This document shows positions 21,800 to 32,158 of a stretch of 64,000 nt of DNA, piece by piece (positions within the stretch are counted from its first letter, which is position 1; each line of letters starts with the position of its first letter). This DNA comes from Tridacna crocea. Lineage: Eukaryota > Mollusca > Bivalvia > Cardiida > Cardiidae. The position numbers and the translations under genes are program-made. The notes below the pieces were generated by a model. The model did no database searches. It saw only the letters and a program-made list of their open reading frames with translations, and was not told where the DNA came from. Location of the stretch: assembly GCA_943736015.1 (NCBI GenBank), contig OX031063.1:46268672-46332671 (forward strand). The letters are read 5' to 3'.

Positions 21800-22235
21800 A
21801 AAATAACAAAATATCAAAGGGCAATAATTCTTGAATATGCAATCAAGAGTTATGGTTCTTATGCACCACACTTCTCTTTGATGAGATCTATCCATCTGTG
21901 AAGTTTCATGTTATCCCTCAAATAGTTTTTGTGTTATGCTCTAGACAAAATTTAAGTGAGAAAATAAAGGGCAATAACCCTTAAAATGTGCAATCAAGAG
22001 TTATGGTTCTTATGCACTGCATTTCTCTTTTATGAGATCTATCCATCTGTGTAGTTTCATTTTTTATATCTCAAATAGTTTTTGAGTTGTGCTCCATACA
22101 AGAAATTGGGATGGGAAGAGGGATAGACAGAATGGAGAAAGAATGGATAGACCGACAGAAAGACAGACAGACAGACGGATGGCTACTATTACCATATACA
22201 TAGCCGCCTTTTAGGCGGGAGATAATTAGCATGTA
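21800..22235 (+). mobile_element. Nested tandem-core element with GACA/GACG microsatellite
   Basis: Two copies of a ~140-bp unit (GCAATCAAGAGTTATGGTTC ... ATGAGATCTATCCATCTGTG) start at about 21839 and 21992. They are followed by a GACAGACAGACAGACGGA tract (22155-22180) and the hairpin-like tail GCCGCCTTTTAGGCGG. This is the layout of molluscan pearl/HINE-type repeats: tandem core, tetranucleotide tract, short tail. It interrupts the X-box array. Confidence 0.65.
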
Positions 22236-22699
22236 TGCTACTTTATGAATGAAAACTTACATGCCAGGAACTATGTATAGAGGGGTATGAACATTCTTAA
22301 TTGTTGGTCATTCTATTTGATAGATAATTGTATTTTCTCAATTTTACCGATATGTTGCCACTTTGGCTGCCATGGTAACCTGGAGTATGATATGATATGC
22401 TCATTGCTATTTTTTCATGGACAATACATTAGATTAATAGCGATTTCTAAAACCAAAGTTATTCAGTTTACTCACTCTTGTCTCGACAATTATGCCTTGA
22501 AATAAGCAAAAATTGCAATTTTATGCCAGTGTCGAGATTAAGGTTGCCATAGAAACCAGAGTTTTTTTAAGGAATAAAATTCTTTTTAAAAAATTCTGAA
22601 GAGGATCATGGCAGGATCATTTCTGTGAAATTTCATCAAATTTGGATGGATAGTTTCAGAGAAGAAGATGTTTGAAATAAAATTTTAGTTTCAGAGAAG

Positions 22700-22800
22700 G
22701 AGATGTTTGAAATAAAATTTAACGTATGCACACATATACCACGCACGTGTACACACAAACGCACACACGGACAGACACAGACGCAAGACGGATACCTGGG
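22700..22800 (-). repeat. CA/CACACGG-rich tract
   Basis: CACACATATACCACGCACGT followed by ACACAAACGCACACACGGAC and GACAGACACAGACG. A low-complexity tract, probably the microsatellite part of another tandem-core element. The flanking TTTCAGAGAAGAAGATGTTTG phrase is doubled at 22645 and 22690. Confidence 0.6.
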
Positions 22801-24145
22801 CATGACATAAGCCCGCTGGCCTTCTGCCAATGGAACTAATGAAACTGACATCCCATGAACCATATATAGATGGGTATGAAGATTCTAAATTGTTGTTCAT
22901 TATATTCGAAAGAATGGTATTTTCTCAATTTTACCGATACATTGCCACTTTGGCTGCCATGGTTACCTAGAGTATGATATGATATGCTCATTGTTATTTT
23001 TTCATCGACAACATGTTAGATCAATAGCTATTTCTAAAACCAAAGTTATTCAATTTACTTACTCTAGTCTCTACAATTTTGCCATGAAAATAAGCAAAAA
23101 TTGCAATTTTATGCCCGTGTCGAGATTCAGGTTGCCATCGAAACCAAATTTAGACACAAAACCAAAATATCTTGTTTGCAGCTTTTCAAATTTGTATTAA
23201 TACTTCATATGTCATATTAACTGATGTTCAAATATTTGTGTTTAGTGGTCATTTTTTGCATAAAATACAGCATTTTCCAAATTTTCCAAATCTGTTGTCA
23301 CTTTGGTTGCCATGGTAACCTGGCCTAAGACCATTTTGACCTTTTTTTTTTATTTGTGACCCAATACATTAGTCTTTATTCCCAATATTGAAACCTTAAA
23401 TCCTAGCTTTGCTGTTAGGAGATAATTGAGATAGAAATTTGTCAATTTAAGCCACCAGCAGAAATGCGAAATACAGCCTTTGTTTGTTGCCATAGAAACA
23501 CATTCTGCAAGCTTATTTTTGCTATTGCATTCTTGATATTGTTAGCCAATATATGGGTGATTATGTTATGATAGCACAACTGACTGGACTTTTGGTGGCA
23601 AATATGTTGTATTAACTTCAAAGTGCTTAATTTTTCAAGTTTTAAAAAGCAAAAAATATGCCTCTGGGGGAAAAAACTTTCTGTGGCCGTTGCCATAGTA
23701 ACAGCATGATAATAAAAGTTTCCCTTTGGCTTTTGAACTTTTGTGACTAAAGGAACCAATTGCACTAACTTTTTTCGGTATTCTGAAAAAGTCACTTATC
23801 ACCATTTCTACAGGGCCTGCATGATTCTGAGGGAGAATGCTAGTTAATACTTAAACGTGTATCTTTAACGCCGAGTAGGCTACTGCTATTTTATAGATGC
23901 CCGGCGTGCAAGATGACCTAGACGATTTAGCCAACTTCAGTATGTACAAGTATTTTATTCCAACAAGAAACATTCATTTCATTTACTTGACGTTCTAAGA
24001 AGCAACAGTTTACTGCATCAGAAACGGTAGTTACAAGACGCATGTATTTCTGCACTGCAAGAGTTACATGTACATGCAGAGCTTCAGATGGGGGGGAGAG
24101 ATTTTGGTGTCAAAATTGAAAATATTAATGATTCTTCACTAAACT

Positions 24146-24210
24146 CTATGTTATGGGTAATCATTAGAATCGTCTCATAGAGACGATTCTAATGAATACC
24201 CACAACATAG
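24146..24210. repeat. 65-bp palindrome (CTATGTTATGGG family)
   Basis: CTATGTTATGGGTAATCATT at the left pairs with AATGAATACCCACAACATAG at the right, around a perfect inner stem ATTAGAATCGTCTC-ATA-GAGACGATTCTAAT. A homologous but more diverged palindrome lies at 43020-43088. This is a small interspersed family. No gene is seen from 23848 to 24520. Confidence 0.8.
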
Positions 24211-24523
24211 GGCTTGGAAGAGAAATAACGAATTTAGAATATCATCAAACCCTCTGGAGCTCTGTGCATGTTCAACCCATGCTGTTGTGAATAATCACGA
24301 TGGGATCCTATCAGCCTGAATCATGAGAGGTCCAACGGGTCGAACGATACAATTCGCTCATCTGTATTTTTGTATCTGCAACATTTTGACAGTCCTCTGC
24401 ATGTTATTTCCAAAAGCGTTTCAGCAACAGTGTGGCAATAGGAATCCAGAAACTTCATTTGTAAAGGCAAATGTTGAAGTATCAACTTATTCAGATCTTG
24501 GGAATACGCTCTTTTTACTGCAA

Positions 24524-24740
24524 GTTGACCCTTTACTACACCAATGCGAGTTTTAAGGGGGCTGGAAATAAAACTTTTGAAAACACTGTTGGGAAAAGAG
24601 AAAATGCTGGCAAGCATCGCGTTCTTCTTTGTCCTCAATGATTTCTACCATTTTATTGGCGAAATTCAACAATAGAGCTACTTTTGATTTATCGTCTGCA
24701 AGTGCTTTCAGCTGACCTTGGGATGTTAGATAAATCAAAA
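24524..24740 (+). mobile_element. Palindromic MITE, diverged copy
   Basis: GACCCTTTACTACACCAATG at the left, TTTTGAAAACACTGTTGGG in the centre, and TCGTCTGCAAGTGCTTTC at the right. The right hairpin arm is scrambled (AAGCATCGCGTTCTTCTTTG). Confidence 0.65.
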
Positions 24741-24774
24741 GAACTTTTCTAGTCATAGAGAAATCGTCAAGCAC

Positions 24775-25395
24775 CGCAACTGCAAGGGTATTTTTTGACA
24801 TGATAAAATCTAAATAAACATGATTGAACCCTCCACAAAACAATCTTTAATAGAGCTTAAAAACAAAACAAACAAACAAACAAAAATACAGCTGAAACAC
24901 AAGACTATGAAGCATTCTAGGTTAAATACGTATAGACTGTGATACGCTAGTTAACTTGCTATATAATTCAGTTCTTAACTGAAGGTATAATGTAACGTCA
25001 AAGTTATATTTATAGAGAATAATCAACTGGTTATTTTTTATATGAAAAATATTTCACGAGGATGCGTTGTTAGGCGTTGAAAAAACGAGTGCGCAGCAAG
25101 AGTTTTTTTAACGCCCTACGACGCATCCGAGTGAGATATTTTTCATATCAAAAATAACCAGTTGATTATTCTATTTATTATATACCTTATTAACATCATT
25201 ATTTGTAATTTTGCGTTTGAAAGTCGAAAAAAATGTAGTCGAAAAAAAGGTAGTTCCCAAATGACGTCAGGAAGTGAAAGTTGATAACGTCACTAGTGAT
25301 GATATCAAAATTTATTACACTGGGAAATTCCAGGATTTCACTGCTAGGTATATAATAAACATATTTTTCCTTTTCACAGACAGCCATCATTGGAT
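24775..25395 (+). repeat. Copy of the IFI44-like gene's 3'-flank repeat
   Basis: ATCTAAATAAACATGATTGA, ACAAAACAATCTTTAATA, AAGCATTCTAGGTTAAATAC and TTTTCACAGACAGCCATCAT match, in order and orientation, 28245-28760, the sequence just 3' of the IFI44-like gene. A shorter piece is at 26665-26790. A palindromic MITE (25014-25174) interrupts this copy. The best explanation is local duplication of a gene flank, or a repeat that lies beside the gene. Confidence 0.7.
25014..25174. mobile_element. Fold-back MITE, ~160 bp
   Basis: Left arm AGAATAATCAACTGGTTATT, then ATATGAAAAATATTTCAC and GGATGCGT. The right arm is its reverse complement with a few differences, ending AATAACCAGTTGATTATTCT. Nearly the whole element folds into one hairpin of about 75 bp. 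No coding capacity. Confidence 0.85.
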
Positions 25396-25446
25396 GTGCG
25401 AATGATCGATACTGCACTGTGCTGTGCGTAATATTCGGTATTGTCC

Positions 25447-25674
25447 TAACCCTCTACCACACAATGATGACTTTTGACGACCCTGAGGTAGAAGCCTTTG
25501 AAAACATAGCGGGAAAAGGAGAAAATGCTGGTAATTAGCATTTTCTCCTTTTCCCACAACGCTTTCTACCCTTATCAAATCAAATTTCGATTCTTCAGTC
25601 ACATTTATTTTTGTCGTCTGTAAATGCTTTCAATTTGGGCCTGTCTATAAATTTGTCGTTTGGTAAAGAGTTAA
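25447..25674 (+). mobile_element. Palindromic MITE copy
   Basis: Starts CTAACCCTCTACCACAC and ends GTCGTTTGGTAAAGAGTTAA. The hairpin AAATGCTGGTAATTAGCATTT has symmetric substitutions in both arms, which preserve the stem. Confidence 0.85.
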
Positions 25675-25727
25675 TCTGTAAGCTGCTCAGCACGGTTCAT
25701 TGCAACTTTGCAGTTAATGCATATCGT

Positions 25728-25798
25728 TGGTTTACTTCAAAAATCTCGAAACTACAGCTTGTTTCAAGCTGTAGTTACAAGGTTTTTGAAGTAAACTG
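25728..25798. repeat. 71-bp hairpin
   Basis: GGTTTACTTCAAAAATCTCG and AACTACAGCTTG pair with CAAGCTGTAGTTACAAGG and TTTTTGAAGTAAACTG around TTT. Stem of about 32 bp. No gene or family is recognised from 25800 to 26660. Confidence 0.75.
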
Positions 25799-26664
25799 AC
25801 CATACAAAGATCAATTAGGGTGTGCTGTCTCATGTTTTATCAATCCCAACCGATACCGTGCGCTTTTCCAAAGCAAATAACGCTAGATACAGCTTCAAAA
25901 TACAAAGATACCAAAACTGGCGACACTCACTCGCCATTCATAAGCCCAAATGTGTTTCCAAATTAATTAGATACGTCGTTTCCCTTTTCACCATTAAATA
26001 TCGTATCGGATGCATGTTGATGGTTTTTCTCAAAAACCGAATCTTTTTGAGATGTGAGATTGATATGTATATCCGTGAAAACACTTTCCGTTGCTAAAAA
26101 CCCTTTGTGTGCGTTTTTCTAGGTCTTTAGCTTCGGTAACAGGCAATTTTTAACTTTCATATTTCGGCGACACATGATTAGAAAGAATAACAGCTTCTGA
26201 ATATTTATCGCATACATTTGAATATTTATTTATATGTACGTGAATTAACTTATTTACGCTATGCAGTGACAAACACGGTCGGTTGTGAATAGATCTAAAA
26301 TTGAAGAAAACAAAAGACCTTGGCTTTTTGGTCAACAGTCGATAGTGGTGGATATAATATAAAACTTGCCTTCTTTCCTGTATTCTGTTCTTGTTGGCCA
26401 CGCTCTTATGACTTTTAACATGCCTAGCTCCTATATGTAATCGAAAAACACGATTTCGGCAGTTTTTTTTTTTAAATTGGACGTAAGAATGGGATGTGAA
26501 TCGTAAACTAAGGAAGGAGGCCTTGCTGCTCAGTATAAATTGGTCATGTAAATGCCTATAAATACATGTACATGGAAATGCAAATATATGTACGCATGTG
26601 CATGTATATAAAGGCTTTACCTATACTCTTCCGCTTTGTCCGCTTTTTCTGCGTAACGCAGTTG

Positions 26665-26790
26665 TATTTTTTGACATGATGAAATCAAAATAAACATGAT
26701 TGAAGCCTCCACAAAACAATCTTTAATAAAACAAAAATACAGCCGAAACACAAAACTATGAAGCATTCTAGGTTAAATACGTATAGACTC
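26665..26790 (+). repeat. Third, short copy of the IFI44-like flank repeat
   Basis: TTTTTGACATGATGAAATCA, ACATGATTGAAGCCTCCAC and AAGCATTCTAGGTTAAATAC match 24775-24930 closely. The match ends near ACGTATAGACT. From 26790 to 28240 I see only hairpins and unassigned sequence. Confidence 0.7.
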
Positions 26791-27164
26791 ATCTGATTAT
26801 TTCAAACTGACTGCGCTACCGGACGTGGGCCAATTGGAGGTTTTGGCTGTGGTCACAGTCAGGCCACAGCTTAGGTATTATGAATATCCGTGATGCATGA
26901 TACCAAACAAGTCACAGCATTAATATGGATTCATGAAATCCGACTTGTTGAACAGCCTGCTGAATCATGAGGAAAACTTGTCCTTGGACACACATGCTTT
27001 GACCAATAGCAAAAGGTTCCGGCTCAGGTCAGGCTTAAGTCCGCACAAGCTGACCTACATGTAGTACGATACTTTTTGCAGATACACTAATCCGTTTCCA
27101 AGAGCATGACTCCTTTGTATATGTGACCCATCACGCAGAGACCCTCTGGAAACTGCTAAAAGTG

Positions 27165-27211
27165 CCAACCCTGGTCAGACTGCGCGAATTGCGCAGTCTG
27201 ACCAGGGTTGA
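27165..27211. repeat. Perfect 20-bp-arm hairpin (CTGGTCAGACTGCGC)
   Basis: CAACCCTGGTCAGACTGCGC at 27166-27185, loop GAATT, and the exact reverse complement at 27191-27210. The flanks (AGTGC / ACACTT) extend pairing weakly. Relatives of the arm occur nearby in single form (about 9498, 27018 and 27490: GCAGGCTGACC, TCAGGCTTAAGTCCG, TCGGCCTGCATA). This matches a common style of short molluscan dispersed hairpin. The neighbouring TTGC and GTTC runs carry no gene. Confidence 0.85.
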
Positions 27212-28305
27212 CACTTTTCGTTTTAATGACATTTTCTGTATGAAAAGTGGTCATTGTACCTTGTTATATAATCATTTTTGAATTATCAACTTAAACTGAC
27301 CTGCACTATCGTTAAGCTGTTTTCATGTAATTGATGTACAGAATTCCCAGATGGTCACTTTTTGCGAGATGGGTCAGATATACATGTATGTTTTGTAAGA
27401 TCGCAAGAATCATACGAGAAATATTTCCAATCTATGTGAGTAGTACCCTTTAAAATTGGGATTTTAATGCATTTGCAAAAAGTGCCCGTTCCTGTCGGCC
27501 TGCATACTCAGCACAGTCGAAAGTTTATTATTTTGTAAAATTTTATACATGCTCAAGGACCAATCTATCTCACAATTAGAGATGTGTGAAACATGCAAGG
27601 AATATATCCAAAATAATTATTTGAAAAGATCAGTCCGATTACATGTACTTATGACAGATACATGATTCAGACAACAGTGGAAAAAAAGACAGAATAAATC
27701 GGTGTTGGTTTAGAAGAGACTATCATCAGACTTCACACAGCATACGCTGATGCAATATTATTTTTAAAGTACCCTATCAGATCTTCTATATAGGCTAGGG
27801 TATACTCATTTCTATCATTCATCTACTTCTGGTTTTATAGGGGAAAATAAGGAAAAATCTATCATTTACTTAGACTAAAATTAATTAGGGTATAAGAAAG
27901 TATAACTTGATATTGGTAAATAACGCAAAGCAATCACACACATGCACCTATATGTATGTTATTGTATGAAATTCCAATATTGTGATTGAAAATATAATGG
28001 GCATGCTAGAATCTTGAACCAAGATGCATTACATTCCCAGTAATTACCTCTCCTAATAAAATGGCAGAAATTCAAGCTACATGTACCTGAAGAAATCATA
28101 TCTCATTTCTCCTTTGGCACATTAAATATTGGTATATGGGCATAGAACAATTTCTACATAGTGATGCACTCATGCATGTAAGGATTCAATTTTCTCCCAT
28201 CAAAGTTGATTGAAATTCTTAGTTATTAATCTGATTTTTTTATTTATCATGATAAATTCTAAATAAACATGATCAAAGCCACTACAAAATAATCTTTAAT
28301 AAAAC

Positions 28306-28586
28306 CATAGGCCTTTGAAACTCTATTGGTCTATCACAGAACACTAAAATTGTCATTGGTCGATCACTGTACATACATAGCACATGGGTGTATCACCTGT
28401 GTATTACTGAATATATTTACAAACTTTCATCAACATAGTTACTATAAATAGTGCATTGGGGATGCCTTCTGTAATGTATTATATACAATAGACAGGGAAT
28501 CCCCATTGTGCTTTTTATAGTAACAGTGTCCGATAATGAAAAATTCTTTATCCCTTTATAGACCAATGGAGTTTCAGAGGCCTATG
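28306..28586. mobile_element. 281-bp MITE with 7-bp target duplication
   Basis: Inverted ends CATAGGCCTTTGAAACTCTA / CATAGGCCTCTGAAACTCCA continue as TTGGTCTAT, about 29 bp. The duplication ATAAAAC flanks it at 28299-28305 and 28587-28593. Related copies at 24825-24900 and 26720-26740 preserve versions of the unoccupied site (TTTAATAAAACAAAAATAC in the second). An inner inverted pair (ACTATAAATAGTGCATTGGG / CCCATTGTGC...TATAGT) is also present. Superfamily not assigned; a 7-bp duplication is unusual. Confidence 0.8.
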
Positions 28587-28771
28587 ATAAAACTTAGGAA
28601 GAAAATAGCTGAAACACAAAACTACAAAGCATTCTGGGTCAAATGTATATAGACTGTAATATGCTAACTTGATAAATAATGCAGTACTTGACTGAACCTA
28701 AAATATCAGTTATATTTACATAATTATCCTTTTCACGAGACAGACATCATTGTTTGGCAGAATAAAATGAG

Positions 28772-28777
28772 TTTAAT
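28772..28777 (-). terminator. Possible ATTAAA polyadenylation signal of the IFI44-like gene
   Basis: ATTAAA on the minus strand about 85 bp beyond the stop codon at 28860. A variant signal in a plausible position. No transcript evidence. Confidence 0.3.
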
Positions 28778-28859
28778 GTTTGTAAGAGCCTTAACCTTAA
28801 GATCCATACACATTCGAGCTTCTCGGGTACAGTAACGGCTTTAGACGTATGGCCAATAT

Positions 28860-29173
28860 TCAAGCATTCTGGCCATCCTCAGATCCCAATGACAGGTCCC
28901 CAAAAGTATCAAGACAATCAAACATGTAGTCCTCTGTTGCTCTCAATATCTGTCTCAGAGAGAGTAAAGCCAGTATGTTGATATCATCCGACGTTTCTAT
29001 CTCTCTTTCATAATTTTTCATGGGAAGAACATGCCCTCTAGGAAAGCCAAGAATCTGTGAAACATTTTCCACAACTTCATGGACCGCATCACTCTTAAAA
29101 ATAGAAGAAGTATCTTCTTCAACATGGCTGCATACTTTGTCTACCTTTGTGGCCAGAACAACTTGCGGAATCC
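28860..29173 (-). CDS. IFI44-like gene, last coding exon
   Basis: IFI44/IFI44L proteins are interferon- and virus-induced GTPase-like proteins; bivalves carry expanded families. This exon follows an acceptor (TTGCATTGTTTCAG, AG at 29175-29174) and completes the split glycine codon begun by the exon ending at 31987. It encodes IPQVVLATKVDKVC with the TKVD (G4, guanine-specificity) motif, then AVHEVVENVSQILGFP, HVLPMKNYEREIETSDDINI and LALLSLRQILRATEDY. It ends with 20-odd acidic residues and a stop. This order matches the C-terminal third of IFI44L. The four exons give 276 codons in one uninterrupted frame with GT-AG borders, so the gene looks intact over this part. Confidence 0.88.
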
Positions 29174-29579
29174 CTGAAACAATGCAATTAGAAATCAAAA
29201 CTTGACAGAATAGAAAACAGAAACCTGTCTATATTACAAACATGCCCATTCTATGAAAGAAAAAGTCTCCCTGAAATGATGGATCCCTTTATTTTTGGAC
29301 CGTTCACCAGAGAGAGAAGTAATGATAGAAATGAAAAACACGTTATCAAAAAATTGAAGTGATTATGCATAAAGTGCAAAGAAGGTGTATAGCTCTCTGT
29401 CTATTAAGTCCATAAAAACCCTGCAGCCTTAGTACATTGTTACAAAAGCTTAGGCCATAATTCCAATAACTGACCGATATCACCTCAATTGGATCTTGAG
29501 CAGTGGTTAATACTTATATGCGCAATCTCAGTATAGAAATTAAAATATCAAAGATAATGAAATTAAACTATTTCTATAC

Positions 29580-30810
29580 CCCCCAAAACTCTGTTTGGGG
29601 GGTATATAGGAGTCAGCTTGTCGGTCGGACGGTCCGTCGGTCGGTCCGTCCGTCCGTCCGTCCGTCGGTCGGTCTGTAGCTTTTTGTCTGCTCTATTTCT
29701 CATAAACTACTGGACGAATTTTATTCAAACTTCACAGGTAAACTCGGTATTAAGCAGAGATGTGCATATGAAATGTTGGTTATGGTTCATTGATTTTTCA
29801 CTGAGTTATATCCCTTTCATGAAATTTCTTGTCCGCTCTTATTCTCATCGACTATTGGACAGATTTGGTTCAAACTACACAAATAGACTCAGTATTAAGC
29901 AGATATGTGCATGCCTTATTTTGGTTATGGTTTATTAAGGTTTCATGGAGTTATGGCCCTTTGATGATTCTGGACAAATTTCTTTTTCATACTTGAATTT
30001 TGTCCGGAGCAGATCTGCAAAACTATACTAGCTAGGGTTATAAAATTTCATGGGTGGATAGATCTCATCGAGGGGGAGTGCAGTGCACAGGAATTATAAC
30101 TCTTGCTGGCTTTTTTTGAGTTATTGCCCTTTGTTGTTTTTTATACTTGATTTTTTTCCGAAGCATATCTCCAAAACTATACTAGCCAGGGTTATGGAAT
30201 TGCATGGGTGGATAGATCTCACAAAGGGGGAGTGCAGTTCACAGGAATCATAACTATTGCTTGCTTAATTTTTGAGTTATTGCCCTTTGTCGTTTTTTAT
30301 ACTTGAATTTTGTCCAGAGGGTATCTCCAGAGGGTATCAGCTAGGGTTATGAAATTTCATGGGTGGATAGATTTCACTAAGGGGGAGTGCAGTGCACAGG
30401 AATCATAGCTATTGCTCCCTTAATTTTTGAGTTATTGCCCTTTGTCGTTTTTAATACTTGAATTTGGTCCGGTGAATATCACCAAAACTATACTAGCTAG
30501 GGTTATGAAATTTCATGGGTGGATAGATGTCATCAGGGGGAAGTGCAGTGCACAGGAATCATAACTCCTGCTCCCTTAATTTTTGAGTTATTGCCCTTTG
30601 TTGTTTTTCATACTTGAAATTTGTCCGGAGCGTATCTCCAAAATTATACTAGCTAGGGTTATGAAATTTCATGGATGGAAAGATCTCATCTAGGGGGAGT
30701 GCAGTGCACAGAAATCATAACTCTTGCTCGCTTAATTTTTGAGTTATTGCCCTTTGTCGTTTTTCATACTTGAATTTTGTCCGGTGCATGTCCAAGCTTA
30801 ACAACTTGGG
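29580..30810 (+). mobile_element. Tandem-core element with GTCC/GTCG tract, intronic
   Basis: Begins with the hairpin CCCCCCAAAACTCTGTTTGGGGGG (two arms split by CTCTG), then a GTCC/GTCG tract at 29620-29670. After a ~330-bp lead come about six copies of a ~158-bp unit (TATACTAGCTAGGGTTATGA, GGGTGGATAGAT, GAGTGCAGTGCACAGGAAT, GAGTTATTGCCCTTTGT) starting near 30000, 30145, 30303, 30465, 30625 and 30780. This is the pearl/HINE layout: hairpin, tetranucleotide tract, tandem core. It lies in the intron between the last two coding exons of the IFI44-like gene. Confidence 0.8.
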
Positions 30811-30869
30811 GTAAGATAGGCGTATCTTGCGACAATTTGCCACTCTTGTTCAGCTCTTTACTTTTGTAC

Positions 30870-30955
30870 TCAACCATTCTGCATTCTGTGACAAAGACCT
30901 GTTTGGTGGCAAGGAGCTGGTGGGGGGTATGATCACGTTGAGTGATAGCTCTAGT
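30870..30955 (-). repeat. Dispersed repeat terminus, inverted copy
   Basis: Reverse complement of 684-768 and 35637-35730: CATTCTGCATTCTGTGACAA ... TGATCACGTTGAGTGATAGC. It directly follows the tandem-core element, so it may be the distal end of the same mobile unit. The stretch from here to 31986 has no gene that I can identify. Confidence 0.6.
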
Positions 30956-31986
30956 TGCACCTAACTTGAAAACAAAACAAAACTAGAGCTTCACCGAATG
31001 TGACTTAATACCCCCGCCAGCGCTTTGACAGATAAAAGTGTCAAGTTCAAGGGGAGATAATTCCTCACCCAGGAAGACTTGACACTTGAAAATTGCGTCT
31101 AGCAAATCTTCAATATATGATCAATATGTGTGCAAAGTTTCAGTACAATTGGAAGGAAAAAAGAGTTTTCATTGAATTTGAAATCGTTAATTATGTTTCT
31201 TATCCCCGTTTCCAAATTTGGAATCTCTATAAAAATGATGTTTTAAAACAAAGATTCGGAGTAAGATGTTTGAGTACATGTATTTGACTAAGGCTATAGA
31301 GTGGCTAAATTTTGTATTTTTCAATTTGACCTTGTAACGTACTTATTGAGTCGAGGCGATCAATTTTTAATGTGTGGAATATACCAAAAACTATCATTCT
31401 GACCAAGTATTATGATTGTTGATCAGAAAATTAGATTTCAAGAGTGCAAACACCGTGAAACTATGCATGGCTCAACCATTAAGACTCTAGGTCAAGTTCT
31501 TTGTTGTATACATCACAGATGATGGGCAAAGGAGGATAGGGAAAACTCCGTGACAAAAGCTTTGAAATATTTATTGCTACAATCCTAAATTAAGTGATTG
31601 CATTTTGAAACAAACAAATATGAATATGTGGATTAGATATGGAGAAGACGATAATTTTAATTGAGAAAGGGTGCAATAGAAAGAAAACATAAGATGCCCT
31701 AGGGCAAGGCATGACCAGCCGATTGATCAAGACGGCCCCTCCTGACCTCAAGTTTAATTCAGTTCAAGGTCAAAGTGGTGTGCTGCGAAAACAGAGCTAT
31801 CAAAGGGGCAAACTCTGAATCCACTCAGCCACCAGGATGCTATCATCGAACGACACGAGTTGCAGCACACGGCAAACAGGCAGGGACAGTGGAGGGTGAG
31901 GTGGGGAAAGGTCTTACTCCTGCTGTAGTGCAATAGCTGAGCTATTTCTGTACTCTGCCCAGCTCTCATTATCGAATAACCCTTAC

Positions 31987-32158
31987 CTTTCTGGTGAATT
32001 CTAGCTTTAATGGCTTTGATTCTCTCCAGCATTTTCTCAGACAGAACATTTACTGTGCTGCTATCAATTACAAAACATACACAATGGATCTTATCATCCA
32101 GGTTTGGTTTCTTTTTAAAGCCATGAATATCGGAGTTGATACATGTGCTGGGATTGAA
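31987..32158 (-). CDS. IFI44-like gene, penultimate coding exon
   Basis: 172 nt with acceptor TATTTAATTTCAG (AG at 32160-32159) and donor AAAG|GTAAGG (GT at 31986-31985). It encodes FNPSTCINSDIHGFKKKPNL, DDKIHCVCFVIDSSTVNVL and SEKMLERIKAIKARIHQK, ending in phase 1. The D-K-I-H-C-V-x-F-V-I-D stretch is the conserved strand before the G4 loop in IFI44-like proteins. The exon phase fits both neighbours. Confidence 0.87.

Larger units (their letters stand above)
20319..23712. promoter_or_regulatory. Array of about 16 X-box/RFX-like palindromes
   Basis: Copies of GTTACCATGGCAAC or close variants start at about 20319, 20520, 20704, 20880, 21049, 21231, 21408, 21583, 21754, 22366, 22543, 22953, 23131, 23306, 23486 and 23699. 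Several (20704, 20880, 21583, 21754, 23306) are near-perfect matches to the two-half-site X-box bound by RFX-type winged-helix factors. Most spacings are 169-184 bp. The sequence pattern is observed; protein binding is inference. Confidence 0.6.
20188..23843. mobile_element. 3.66-kb TTAA-flanked TIR element with X-box-like arrays
   Basis: TTAA at 20184-20187 and 23844-23847 flanks inverted ends CTAGCATTCTCCCTAAGAAT / CTAGCATTCTCCCTCAGAAT (27 bp, one mismatch). Further in, GGTGATAAGTGACT is also inverted. TTAA duplications are the hallmark of piggyBac and Kolobok transposons. No transposase frame is present, so the element is non-autonomous. The interior consists of tandem units, each carrying a near-palindrome of the GTTACCATGGCAAC type. 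A higher-order period of 539 bp is visible between 20440-20960 and 20980-21490, and a period of about 587 bp between 22280-22600 and 22860-23150. A microsatellite-bearing element is nested at 21800-22235. Confidence 0.8.

Noticed and set aside
24321-24638. Overlapping frames on both strands (105 and 77 residues)
   Set aside because: Both strands are open by chance next to a MITE. No family pattern or splice sites support either.
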